Assembly (NCBI RefSeq): GCF_000699445.3
Contig: NC_067198.1
Location: 31,747,536 to 31,811,535 of the forward strand
DNA: 64,000 nucleotides
Direction: 5' to 3'
Source of the DNA: Schistosoma haematobium
Lineage: Eukaryota > Platyhelminthes > Trematoda > Strigeidida > Schistosomatidae
A program made the translations under genes and the position numbers. Each line of letters starts with the position of its first letter. Position 1 is the stretch's first letter. The notes under the pieces were generated by a model, which searched no databases, was not told where the DNA came from, and saw nothing but the letters and a program-made list of their open reading frames with translations. Below, piece by piece: positions 14,248-25,061 of this stretch.

Positions 14248-14394
14248 GACATTTGTATATAAATCCTGTCTTGGATAGGTTTCTTTATGAGGATATGAAT
14301 TCATCTCTTATCATTGCATATTTTAAGATAAAATGTTTATGTGAAAGAGGGGACACAAAAAGAAATATATAATTATCGAATGTCAAGATAGACA
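13761..14394. repeat. AT-rich stretch with two TA microsatellites
   Basis: TA dinucleotide runs occupy 14022-14049 and 14183-14244. Nothing else was recognised. Confidence 0.8.
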
Positions 14395-14715
14395 ATGATT
14401 AGCAGTGGAATCCAGTACGTGTGTTTTGTCTTATTTGGGGTTCGTCAGCCGGAAGAACCTGCAACGCGATGGCGTTTGAGGAGAACGGTGCTGGGTTCGT
14501 GCCCCGTCGCAGACATAAACTCTGGGGTGCAGGTAAATCCGGCTGACGAGTCCCAAACAAGACGAAATGCGGATCCTCCATTACACTGATAGCTACTATC
14601 CATCTCTGCTTAAAAACGCTTATGATTTAATGTCATTCTACGCTGGATACACATATGCCAATAAGAGACTGATCAGTTACGGTCCTAAATATAAATGGGA
14701 AGATTCAAACAAGCG
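14395..14715 (-). mobile_element. Sm-alpha-type hammerhead SINE, foldback copy
   Basis: Two hammerhead-like segments face each other: minus strand at about 14399-14460 and plus strand at about 14540-14605. A 70-base spacer with a B-box-like GGTTCGTGCCCC separates them. The minus-strand one keeps CTGACGA and a permitted GTA cleavage triplet, but the GAAA box has become AAAA. The plus-strand one keeps CTGACGAG and GAAA but has lost the GTC triplet. Beyond 14610 comes the Sm-alpha 5' head (TGATCAGTTACGG region), which fixes the orientation as minus. Open frames on both strands are by-products of the inverted repeat. Confidence 0.75.
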
Positions 14716-14807
14716 ATGCAAAAATGAATTAATTATCGAATGTTTATACTAATTCATAATCTTTTCAGGTAATTTTTTTCTAATTTCACCCAAACTTATC
14801 AAATTAA

Positions 14808-15225
14808 AGATTTACTTACTTAATCGCACCTGTTACCCCTCGTGGAGAAGCATAGGCCCTCCACCAGTACTTCCCAACCAACCCTGTTCTGGGCATTCCT
14901 TTCTAGTTCTTTCCAGTTGTTATCCATCTTTTTCATATCTGTTTCCGATTCCCGACGTAGAGTGTTCTTCAGTATTTCTTTTTTCCGCTTCCCTTCAGGA
15001 TTCCAAGTTAGGGTTTGCATCGTGATGCAATTTGGTGATTTCGTGAAGTATATACTATCCACTTCCAACGTCTTTTCCTAATTTCTTCTTCAACTGGAAT
15101 CTGGTTTGTCCTCTCATACAGAAGACTGTTGCTGAAGGTATCCGGCCAAAGCATATTCAGTACCTTGCGTAAACAGCCATTTATAAATACTTGTACCCTC
15201 TCGATGATGGTTGTAGTAGTTCAAC
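14808..15225 (-). pseudogene. 3' end of a second RTE-like retrotransposon (SR2-like)
   Basis: The minus-strand translation gives the C-terminal domain that follows the reverse transcriptase in RTE-type elements. Residue stretches are [20 protein letters not shown], then [18 protein letters not shown], then [17 protein letters not shown] frameshift near 15040-15055 splits it. The stop codon at 14820-14822 is followed at once by short TAAG repeats, the usual RTE 3' tail. The copy is 5'-truncated near 15225, as expected from target-primed reverse transcription. It belongs to a different family from the 20.3 kb element. The clade call is confident; the SR2 name is from memory. Confidence 0.75.
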
Positions 15226-17355
15226 TAAATTAAAGACGTAAATATGAATTAGATATCTTCGGATTAATAGTTGGTTTTTCTATACAGCATATACATACTC
15301 ATCAAATTTTATTTTATTCCACTGTAAAGCAAACGAATCGACGATAGAAGTCACAATAACATGTTCTACACGGGAATAATTTCTTAAGGGCAGAAATAGT
15401 GAGCAAAAGAGAGAGAGACATCAATCAATTAGCTAATATTTTCTATCAAAAATTAATCAACAAGTAAACTAATTAAATAGTTGGAAGAATATCGAAAAAT
15501 AATGCAAAACAATTCATCATTACATGATTGGTTATGTTGAAGGTTTATTGACTGTAGTTATTCAACTTGAAAAAGTAAGAAAATATATTTATCCAATTTA
15601 TCTTATGAAGAAATTAACTAATCAAGTTCTTTGTCATAAAGTTTAGAGAAGAAAATATATATATTTGTTTACCTCCACTTTGTTTGTATAAGCTTCATTG
15701 TGTTTATGTACGATTGGGAGATTTTGACAAGTCGTGATACTGAGTTATGACGCAGGTTTTAATTGCATATGAAACATTAACTCGTTTAATACTTGAGATA
15801 TGTCTTAATGACAAGTGTCATCTGTCTATCAAGTAACCTATTTCTAGAGTTTCTCGTTGATTTCCTTTAATCACCCTCCTAAAACTGAAAATTAGTGCGG
15901 TCGATATCAGTTCACTTAGAATAATAGTCATATAATGTGTTTTCATTGTGATTTTCATTTATTCCAACTTAGACTTTTACGACTACAAATAATGTTCTTA
16001 AATTTGTAGCTAAAAGTTTAATTTTTGAAAAGGTTATTGCTTAACTTTAGCCTAAGATTATAAAATAGTTGATGTAACGTTTGATATTACACTTATTCAT
16101 GTTGTATATGAACCTAATAGGATAAGTGAAGTAAATTTTCAATTCTTGTTGAATAAAAGATTAAATTTGTCGGTTTGCGTCTGTACACTCTACACACGAC
16201 TGTAAGACACGTTATAAATTCTATCAGTGGATGGATGATCGTAGATATTTTTGAGACGTTTAATTTATTTAGTGGTATATGGTCGATCATTACTGACTGA
16301 TATCTAAGGTATATACACAAAACCATTGTAGAGTTTAGTATTATGTGGCGCCTACATGTATTATTCTGGCTACTGACCAGATCAATTAATTTATTATTTA
16401 GTTATTTTTTTTATAAATTTTTTGACATAAGTTTTTCGCTCACAATCTTGACTGTTTTTAGATGAGTGTATGTGTGTATCACTTAATCTATTCATCGCGT
16501 CTCTCGTTTATATTACTATCTATAAACAGTGAATCATGCTTTATCAAAGAGTTTGGCAAGCTTTCCTTCTCTGTTTCATTTTCTTATCGTCGGTCTCCGG
16601 TAGGATTGTATGAAATATACATAACCCAAAGCCCTTTCCGTATTTGATTTATTTTGTTTTATTCTTCACTAACGTGAATTAAGTCGATAAATAGTTACCA
16701 GATAGGCGGGATACTTATTTTATTAACAGTATCCACATGACTGAATTGGAGTCAAACAGTGGGCCATAATAACATCTCTCACTTTGACTTTCACTCCTAA
16801 GTGAATTAAGTGATTATGTTAGAAAAAGTTGTTAGTATATATATACTAAACTGCAAATTATTCAGTGCTTCAATAGCATTAGTTACATGATTGAAAATGA
16901 CCCAAACTATGTTTCCTATTCAACACTCATCATTCTTTTATTTGTTCGTCCGCATAATGTACTTCTGTTTAATTCATGATCATTCACTGTTAATAAATCT
17001 ATTATAACCTGATAAACATTTGTGCAATATTCGCCGTAATTTTTTATGTTCTTTAGTTGTCAAAGATACAACAATTATATATATATATATATATATCACA
17101 GAAAACGAAGATTGATTTAAACACAAAAAATAATCAAAGTTTTATCAGTTTTTTGTCATTGAAATACATAGAGGAGAGATATTCAGTTCTAATTAACTTA
17201 TTACTTTTCTAGCATACATCAATCGATATCTTACTTCCAATTAATTGTTTGCACACCGACCTATTCAACTGTTCATTCAAATAATTTTCATCATGTCATT
17301 TAGTTCATAGAAATTATTCATTGAAGTAAAACAAAAACAGAAAACGAAACCACTT
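15226..17355. other. Non-coding stretch
   Basis: AT-rich. A TA tract lies near 17077-17096. No exon or clear repeat was seen. Confidence 0.5.
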
Positions 17356-17945
17356 TTATATGCTTTGGGACCATCGAGTTAGCAATTTTGAGGTTAGACG
17401 TCGAGTGACTAGATAAGGAGGACAAATCGTTTGACGAGGTAGTGAGTGTTTATCGACTTAGAAAATTGAAAGATGGATTACGTATGGCCACTTACCGAAT
17501 GTCTCGACGAACGATTGTGGTAAATATAGGAGTAGATTGGAAAAAAACTTTTAGCAATTAAACATAAAAGCAGTCCATGAAGACACTAACTATTGGACCA
17601 AACCTGTAGGTAAGTGCAGACTAAGTGGTTCAGGTTCTTATGATTAACGTAACCAATGCTTAGATACTTTGGGTCACATTGGCAAGTTGGTTTCACTCTT
17701 TGTCTATTCTTAGATCCAAAGTTTCTTAATTCTTTATGATTATTTAATTTCGGTAAATTCTATTTCCTGGAATTGTATCTTTAGTGCCTCATCTTTTCTA
17801 CTACCGCTAATATTGTTACTACTTTCACCACTCTAGAATCTGCCCTAACAAATTCTTCTTTCTATGTTAATAGAGTATGACAAGTCGAAGTGATGTATAC
17901 ATGTGCCACGTACTACGTTACTTATGACTAACTGATTAAATTATT
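17356..17945 (+). mobile_element. Old 3' fragment of the 20.3 kb RTE family
   Basis: It begins at GGGACCATCGAGTTAGCAA, matching 23641 onward in the nearly intact element, and follows it through the C-terminal domain and the 3' UTR to the terminal TGACTAACTGA-like repeats. Many frameshifts and stops are present. This is a 5'-truncated, much older insertion of the same family. Confidence 0.7.
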
Positions 17946-18309
17946 TATTCATTGTACATCTATTCCCTTTGCATTAGTTGGAACATCATAAAATTATAAA
18001 ACTCTCAGAATTCCCATCATTCAACTGAACTTATCCACTTAACATATCATCAATATAAATATTTCTGTAAAAGCATCCTTTCAAATCATTAAAATTTTTA
18101 TTTATTTCAAAGTTAAACAGTTTAATATTGAATTTCCGTGTTATTTTACTCTTTTAAATTATGTTGTATTATCCCAATGAAAATGTATCAATTCAAACTA
18201 TTAAAGATCACTAGTAATCATTCCCTATTCAGTTATATATCGAGGATGAGATTTATGTGAAAGTTAACGTTAAATCACTTTCATCTACAAAATATTGAAC
18301 CCCAAATGC
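17946..18309. other. Non-coding stretch
   Basis: Nothing recognised. Confidence 0.5.
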
Positions 18310-18570
18310 AGAGATAAATGATGGCTAGCAGTGGAACCCAGGACGCGCGTTTCGTCCTAATTAGGACTCGTTAGTTAGATTTGCCTGCATCCCAGAGTTG
18401 ATGTTCACTCCACGATTCGGGCACACTGCTAACCACCATCCATCTCTGTTTATGATACTTTGGATTCAATGCAACATCGAGGCAATCCGCACAGGATACA
18501 CATATAGCAACAAGAGACTGATCAATCGCAGTCTTAAATATCAATGGGAAAATCAAATCAACTAATATAA
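18310..18570 (-). mobile_element. Sm-alpha-type hammerhead SINE
   Basis: Minus-strand order is the Sm-alpha 5' head (from about 18570, including the complement of GGATACACATATAGCAA), a tRNA-like portion, CAGGCAAAT, a hammerhead, and the tail CTGCTAGCCATC. Relative to the 14.4 kb copy, the antisense arm has mostly collapsed. Confidence 0.75.
18345..18380 (-). ncRNA. Sm-alpha hammerhead with one core change
   Basis: GAGTCC/GGAC stem II, GAAAC and the GTC triplet are present. The first core box reads CTAACGA instead of CTGACGA. That G5-to-A change is expected to abolish cleavage. Confidence 0.65.
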
Positions 18571-18935
18571 AAATCGTATAGAAAGCCATGTTTAATCACT
18601 TTGTAGGATAATCACATTTCATTTTCTTACTGTTTTTTTTTTTTTTTTTTACTGAATACGCATCTGTGATTGACATATAACCAACTGGATTGATTTCATT
18701 CATTAGCAATGTGCAAATATCTAATTACTGATAACTTATAACTTGAACGACAATTTATTTTTTTCTCAAAATCTTAAACGTCTATAAATGGAATAAAATC
18801 ACTACAATATAGTAACTGTATTTAATGACACCCTATAAGTCATTATTCGTTTTGGTGTCGTCAATTTACGATGCTAGTTTAAAATACGTAAGCAGCGAAA
18901 TACAGCACAAATTAAAAACTCTGGTTACCACCTCG
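18571..18935. other. Non-coding stretch
   Basis: A poly-T run lies near 18632-18650. Nothing else was recognised. Confidence 0.5.
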
Positions 18936-19196
18936 TGTAGTGAACGAAAACTCAGGTGGGGAAACCAATTCATATGTTAATACAAAATTACAGAGTGCCT
19001 TAGTAAAATATGAAAGTCATACATTAAATACATTATTTGCATATCTTCCTTCATTTGTCCTGTACATACTTCTCTATTCTTCGACTTCGGTTGTTATTAC
19101 AATTGCTCTCTGTTTCCCTTTCTGTCCTCTTCAAGTCAATCTTCTGCTGGCAGGCATTTCACTTCCGATTGGTAGTACATACTACTATATCTGTCA
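18936..19196 (+). mobile_element. LTR-like repeat, member 1
   Basis: One of four dispersed 240-280 base units that start TGTAGTGAAC or TGCAGTGAAC and end with a TACTTATATCTGTCA-like segment. The others are at 28.69, 40.67 and 58.56 kb. TG...CA ends suggest a solo LTR, but no flanking duplication is visible. The open frames across it (LPSFVLYILLYSS) recur in other members because the repeat is shared, not because it is a gene. Confidence 0.5.
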
Positions 19197-19799
19197 ACAT
19201 AGGTAGTCTACACGATACTGATATTCGACACGTCGGTACCTATAGCGACAATCTACAGTAAACTATATTTGACTGGCTTGTTTTATTGAATATTATCCTA
19301 ATATAAAGTTATATTTATATCTATATATTAAAAATATTAAACTAACCAAAGGTCAGTGAAAAGAATGAAACATTTGGATCAAAAGCCGGAGCTCTGTGTC
19401 GACATGAAATATGTTCAACCGCTTCTTTTACCTTGACAAACTTCTGGCCTAACTAGTTAATAATCCTTTTTACGATATTATGACATAATTTGATTAATGT
19501 TCATTTTTATAACTAAAACTTATTTTAATCACATATTATTATTGCTATTATTACCACTATTATCATCATGATAACACTTGAATCCACCACAAACAGCATC
19601 CACCCTTATCTACTAATTCGTACCCAATTTATAATATACATATTACATTATTTCTGATTCGTAATTACATTATTATCTCTCTCATCCCATGCTGACCGTA
19701 TCGATTCTGATCATTTATCTCACAATTCCATTTAACGTATGAGCTTATTCAAGTTAACACTTCATATTTGTCACATAAACATTAACGAGGAAGAAAATT
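19197..19799. other. Non-coding stretch
   Basis: Nothing recognised. Confidence 0.5.
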
Positions 19800-19890
19800 T
19801 TTTCCTTGAAAAAGCTTGGACCAGATTGCCAGGCGAAATGTTGGATTTATTTCGAATTCATTCGCTAAGATTTTACAAATACATTCTTCC
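19800..19890 (+). other. Hammerhead-like motif of Penelope type, decayed
   Basis: It reads TTGAAAAAGCTTGGACC, then GCCAGGCGAAATG. That gives a GCTTGG/CCAGGC stem ahead of a GAAA box, with a damaged CTGANGA box. A related sequence is at 47.59 kb. Confidence 0.35.
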
Positions 19891-19954
19891 TCTTTAATGT
19901 CTCACATCAACTCAGCGCCCAAATACCGTGAAATTAACGATTTTATTTTTATTT

Positions 19955-20030
19955 TACATGACGGCCATCCAGTGCTTCCAGGTTTTCCATAGTGGTCTAG
20001 CTTCAATTGACTCATGATTTTTTAGAATCT
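19955..20030 (+). mobile_element. SINE 3' fragment
   Basis: Only the part downstream of the hammerhead cleavage site survives (CCATCCAGTGCTTCCAGG through TTGACTCATGATTT). Confidence 0.65.
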
Positions 20031-20198
20031 CAGTCATTATTATTTTAACAAGCTTTTTTTCCTAACTACTCTACTTTCTATGTTAGTGTTCGTGTTCATA
20101 TTATCATGCCATTTTCATTATTCTTATATGTACTATTATACCTGTCGCCTCTTTGCTGTCAATCTTAAGTTTCCAATTATCGTGATTAGTTATCTCAT

Positions 20199-20224
20199 CG
20201 TTTATTATTATTATTATTATTATT
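20199..20224. repeat. TTA trinucleotide run
   Basis: About eight TTA/ATT units directly visible. Confidence 0.8.
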
Positions 20225-20267
20225 ACCAAAACTACATGTGCACTCGATTGATGAGTGCCAACTACAG

Positions 20268-20269
<2 letters not shown>

Positions 20270-20326
<57 letters not shown>
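20270..20326. repeat. TA microsatellite, left flank of the RTE element
   Basis: About 28 TA units run straight into the first base of the retrotransposon. A second TA run follows the element's 3' end, so the element appears to have inserted within a TA tract. Confidence 0.9.
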
Positions 20327-20327
<1 letters not shown>

Positions 20328-20328
<1 letters not shown>

Positions 20329-20400
20329 CCGACCGAAGCTGCAACCTTGACGTGGTGGTCGGGCTTGCCTATCATGATGACCCAACCGAGCTATATTGGC
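20328..20400 (+). ncRNA. Candidate HDV-like ribozyme fold at the element's 5' end
   Basis: CCCGACC (20328-20334) pairs perfectly with GGTCGGG (20357-20363). ACC (20344-20346) pairs with GGT (20354-20356), directly abutting it. This is the P1/P3 layout of HDV-like ribozymes, which in other RTE and R2 elements define the RNA 5' end. AGCT at 20337-20340 could pair with AGCT at 20389-20392 as P2. I could not resolve P4 or the catalytic C, and the 60.3 kb copy has a mismatched P1. Confidence 0.3.
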
Positions 20401-20444
20401 TAGAACATATGTTCCTGTAGGTTCTACCATGCCAGGCAGGTCGA

Positions 20445-20669
20445 TTGGAGAATGGTAAGACTAAAAGTAGCAACTCAAGGTCTGAGGGCGAAGTCGTACT
20501 GCTGACTGTAGAGGGGTGTGACAGCAGTAAGGTGTTTCCCTCGGACAACCAGCATGACAGCGATACTGCCTTCCCACAAGGAGGGGTGGGGTTAGAAAAG
20601 GTCGACCCTAAAAATGTCACACCTCACTTTACCTCACGGATTTCCGTCTCCGGCGGTAAGGCCCTTTGA
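20445..20669 (+). CDS. Possible upstream open frame in the RTE leader
   Basis: A 74-codon ATG-started frame. Its TGA overlaps the opening of the large frame. No domain is recognised. It could be a leader peptide or chance. The 60.3 kb copy is diverged across it. Confidence 0.2.
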   Translation: MENGKTKSSNSRSEGEVVLLTVEGCDSSKVFPSDNQHDSDTAFPQGGVGLEKVDPKNVTPHFTSRISVSGGKAL

Positions 20670-23600
20670 AGAACGGAGCTAACACATTAAAAACCTTCCA
20701 CAAAAAGGCCGTGCGCGACCGGCCTCAAGCAGTTGTCCCTTGGGCTCTGCGGTCACGCTCCCAGGTCGTCAAGACCAACACTAATCCAATTTCGTTTTCA
20801 GGTTCCTCAAGAAATACCCTTCCACGGTGTGGGCAGCCGGGAAGTGATATCAGCCCTCATACCCGTGACAGCACACGAGACCAAGGTGGTCACATTCAAA
20901 TCCTTCCTACACCTCCTAATACCTCTCTTATCTCCATGACTAACCCTCCCCACGTCTCTTTATCACCTCGCACCGCTAGGGAAAACGATTCGAGTACGTG
21001 GAACGCTATTCCTGGTCTCCTGAAACCACGCTCTAAACTACACGTAGGAGCTTTTAACGTCCGAACACTGTGCCAAATAGGACAGCAGGCTTCCTTAGCC
21101 AAGACTTTAGAATCCCGCGCCATCGATGTGTGCTGCGTCTCCGAAACGCGCATACAGGATCCGAGTAGCGTCATCTATTTGACCTCACCATGCCGAAATA
21201 AAGAACCAACTCGATTCACACTTCGTGTATCTGGAAGCCCTGCTGCTGCTTTCCGTGGCCTCGCCGGCGTAAGTATAGCATTGAGTCCTAGGGCAGAATT
21301 AGCTCTCTTAGAGTGGATCCCAGTAGACAGTCGTTTGTGCGCTGTCCGACTGAACGGAACAGTAAGGATCCGAAAAGATAGGGACACTCGTCGTTGCCTC
21401 TTCGTCGTCTCTGCCTATTCTCCCACTGACTGCAGCTCAGATGATGTAAAAGATGAGTTTTACAGAAAGATCTCCGACCTTCTCCGAAAAGCTAGGCGCT
21501 CAGGTGTAGTAATAATGGCCGGTGACTTGAATGCTCAAGTAGGTAAACTAAGCGATAGGGAAAGACACCTAGGTGGATCTTATGGTGTCGTGGCTCAAAG
21601 AACAGATAATGGCGACCGTCTGTTGCAGCTATGCTCAGATAACCGCCTCTTTCTTGCAAATACTAACTTTAGGCATAAGGAAAAACATCTTTTAACATGG
21701 AGACCCCCTAATTCGTTCCAACGTTGGACCCAAATAGATCACATCGCTATCAGCCACCGATGGAGGGATTCGATAGAAGACTGTCGCTCATTCTGGAGCA
21801 CATGCCTAGATTCAGATCATGCTCTAGTGCGAGCGCGTATTTGCTTGCGTCTTACTGGACGTAGGAAAGACGCCGCAAGTAAACCTCTTAGGACCCTACC
21901 TAATGATAGTCAAGCTAAAAGTATATTCCAGGAACAACTAGGAAAACAGTTAGGCAGCCATGTATGTGATGCCCACCCCGATGCAGCATGGAATGATATC
22001 CGAAAAGCTGTGGAAACAGCAGTGATATCTGCTAGTAAGGTAAATCGTAAGGTTAGGGAGCAACACTGGATCTCAGCAGCATCTATCTCACTGATAGATG
22101 CTCGGAAACTCATTCCACCTGGCTCTGAACATAATGAAGAGCGGAGTCAGCTTAAGCGCAAGCTGACAAGAAGTCTACGCAATGATCGTGAACAGTGGTG
22201 GGTAGCGAAAGCAAGAGGGATGGAAAAGGCAGCGGCAATAGGTAATAGCAGACAATTGTTCAGACTTGTTAAGGAAACCGGTATTAGGAAACCGACTGTT
22301 AGCGAAACAATCTCAGAGAAAGATGAACATATTATTCATTCTCAATCCAGGAGATTGGATCGATGGGCAGAACACTTCAGGGATCAGTTCAACTGGCCTT
22401 CAGCTACACTTCGGTTTCCCACGATCTCCAGTCAACCTGAATGGCAAGTTAACGTAGGTCCTCCGTCTCTTTACGAAGTTGAAAAAGCCATGGGAAATCT
22501 GAAACGAGGGAGAGCAGCAGGCCCTGACAGGTTTACTTCTGAGATTTTTAAGGATGGTGGCTCAGTATTAGCAGTGAATTTGGGAACTGGACGTAATCCC
22601 ATCTGACTGGTCTCAATCACTGATTGTGCCAGTTTATAAGAAAGGACAAAAGTCCTCTTGTGACAATCACAGAGGAATCAGTTTGACTAATATAGTGTCT
22701 AAAATATTAGCTTCAATAATACTTCGACGCCTAATCAAAGCTCGTGAAGAGCAGACTAGAGAAAACCAGGCCGGTTTTCGACCTGGACGTGGTTGTATAG
22801 ACCACATATTCACACTACGTCAGGTTCTAGAACACAGACACACGTTCAGGCGCCCCACAATCGTAGTATTTCTCGACCTTAAAGCAGCATTCGACTCTGT
22901 CGATCATAAGGTTTTATGGCAGTGTTTGTCACTGAAAGGAGTACCAAAGAAGTACATTAACCTTATAAAGGCTCTCTACTCGAACACAACTGGTCGAGTG
23001 AGAGCTTATGGCGAACTGTCATCAGAATTGATTACCTCAAGTGGTGTTCGTCAGTACTGTCCACTCTCTCTATTCTTGTTTAACTTTGTCATTGATGTGC
23101 TTTTAGAGATAACACTTTCCTCATCTAAATTTCCAGGGATTCAACTTCTACCAGGAGATTCACTTGTTGACTTAGAATATGCCGATGACATAGTTCTATT
23201 TGGTGAAGACGCTGACAAAATGCAGAGTCTTCTGACCACTCTAAGCAACAATGCAGGCATGTTCGGGATGCAATTCTCCCCATCGAAATGCAAAATGTTG
23301 CTTCAGGATTAGGTTGCATTGACACCCGAGCTAATGATAGGGAGTGAAATAATTGAGCGTGTAGATCGCTTCACTTATCTTGGAAGTCTCATCAGCCCTT
23401 GTGGTCTGGTGTGTGACGAAATCTCAGCACGGATACAGAAGGCTCGACTAGCTTTTTTCAACTTGCATCATTTATGGCGTAGACGAGATATCCGTCCACC
23501 GACCAAAGGACGTGTTTACTGCGCAGTATTTCGTTCCGTCTTACTTTATGGCAGTGAAACATGGCCGGTAAGAGTAGAGGATATTCGTAGGTTACTAGTA

Positions 23601-23978
23601 TTTGATCATAGGTGTCTTCGAAACATTGCTCGTATATCCTGGGACCATCGAGTAAGTAACTCAGTTGTTAGGAAACGGGTACTAGGTAAGGATGGCAAAT
23701 CAATTGATAACGTAGTGAAACTTCATCAGTTGAGATGGCTTGGACACGTGTTACGTATGCCCAACGACCGACTGCCTCGACGTGCTATGTTCAGTGGTAT
23801 AGGAGTAGGTTGGAAGAAAGCTAGGGGCGGCCAGACCAAAACATGGCACAAGTCCATGAAGTCACTGACAAGTGGACTGAGTCATGTCGGTAGGTGTAGA
23901 CTACCTGGTTGGGGACCACGAGATGATAGCAACCGATGGTTAGAGACCCTGAATGACATGGCTCAAAATCGTTTGTAA
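20666..23978 (+). pseudogene. RTE endonuclease-reverse transcriptase, disrupted
   Basis: The polyprotein would nick target DNA and reverse-transcribe the element RNA. The first open segment (20666-22606) has no ATG until 20936. Counting from 20666, the endonuclease starts near residue 125 (HVGAFNVRTL). It keeps E160 (VSETR), D287/N289 (AGDLNA), D358 (QIDHI) and D384/H385 (DSDH). The reverse transcriptase follows, with FLDLKAAFDSVDH and the YADD box at 23178-23189, then the C-terminal domain (HRCLRNIARISWDHR). There are two breaks. A frameshift, probably a short deletion, lies around 22570-22590. A TAG stands at 23310-23312 where related elements have TGG. The usual QGCPLSP box reads QYCPLSL. 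The copy cannot make an intact protein. Confidence 0.9.
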
Positions 23979-24246
23979 TGGCGCAGGTGCATCCACTCAT
24001 TGTGTTCTCCCAAATTTTGATCTCCTTATTCCTCCTTGTCTCTTTTTTTTCTCCTCTCAAATTTATTTCACTGTATTATACTCTTTAAGTAACATCTCCA
24101 AACACTAATCTTCCCGATTACTGCTTAAACTCTTATTACCTCTACTACTACGGGATTTGAATCGACCACTGCATCTCTATGCTAATGTGGTGTGGCAACT
24201 CGAACTGATGTACGTACGTACAAAGTTCCACGTTGTTACTGACTGA

Positions 24247-24250
<4 letters not shown>

Positions 24251-24283
<33 letters not shown>
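24251..24283. repeat. TA microsatellite, right flank of the RTE element
   Basis: About 16 TA units directly after the GACT tail. Confidence 0.9.
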
Positions 24284-24285
<2 letters not shown>

Positions 24286-25061
24286 ATGGCTTACTAATTG
24301 TTTCTCACTACTTGACATATAGTGTTGTAAAATTGTATCCTGTTTACTAGTTACGCCTTAAATGTCAGGAAGTAGTACTGTTCTCTGTGCTGTCAAAGGC
24401 TATTGATAGTTTCAGTACTACTTTGACCCTGACTTCGTCCCGACTTCAATCATTACTATTGAAATAATTTCACTGACTAAACCTCTATGCTATACAATCT
24501 AATTAGATACCAATATCTTCACTTATTTAGTCTTCCAAGTAACGGTTATGTTGTAATAGTAGTAGTAATACCCGATAGTAGTTTATGAAGAAACTTTCTT
24601 TTATTGATAATAACAATAGAAAAGTAAATAGTAACCGATAAAATAATCATAGTAAATAAAATACTTTTTATTGATCAGTTTAATTCCTCTTTGTCACCAT
24701 TTGTTTAGAAAAACTATGTACATCTTTCCATCCACTTTTCTAAATTGTAATAAAATGTATATCATTTTTTATATACATTGTAAGTGTACTTTAGTAAATA
24801 TTGATCACAATAATTTCAAATAGTGTTTAATTAACTCTTCATCAAGAAGATGATGATATTTGAAAGATAGTTTCCTCATTTCATAATTACATCAACGATA
24901 AAATTAAAAAAACTATGGCTATTTCAAGATTATGAATCTGGCTTATATTTGACAAGATTCTTATCACTTATATTATTAGTACTGTTATTATTATTGGTAT
25001 CAGTACTGAAACTTTCAATTTTTTAGATTCATCACTATATTAGACTTGGTTGGTTTCGATG
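24284..25061. other. Intergenic; likely 3' UTR of the GPCR
   Basis: AT-rich sequence downstream of the minus-strand receptor. TTTATT on plus at 24667-24672 is AATAAA on minus, a possible polyadenylation signal about 390 bases past the stop codon. Confidence 0.4.

Larger units (their letters stand above)
20327..24250 (+). mobile_element. Full-length RTE-clade non-LTR retrotransposon
   Basis: A 3.9 kb element with a GC-richer 340-base 5' UTR, an endonuclease-reverse transcriptase reading frame, and a 3' UTR of about 270 bases. It ends in short GACT repeats (GACTGACTGA at 24241-24250), typical of RTE tails. The 5' end is defined by its junction with TA repeats and by the 60.3 kb copy, which starts at the same place. 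The apurinic-type endonuclease and the reverse transcriptase type match RTE elements known from schistosomes (SR2/SR3-like). The family name is uncertain. Relics of the same family occur at 17.4, 29.8, 49.7, 55.7 and 60.3 kb. Confidence 0.88.

Noticed and set aside
18940..19261. Hydrophobic 88-codon frame as a small membrane protein
   Set aside because: It lies in a dispersed LTR-like repeat and is disrupted in the other members.
20080..20430. Open frames of about 107 codons on both strands with repeated Ile-Tyr
   Set aside because: They are translations of the TA microsatellite and its flanks.
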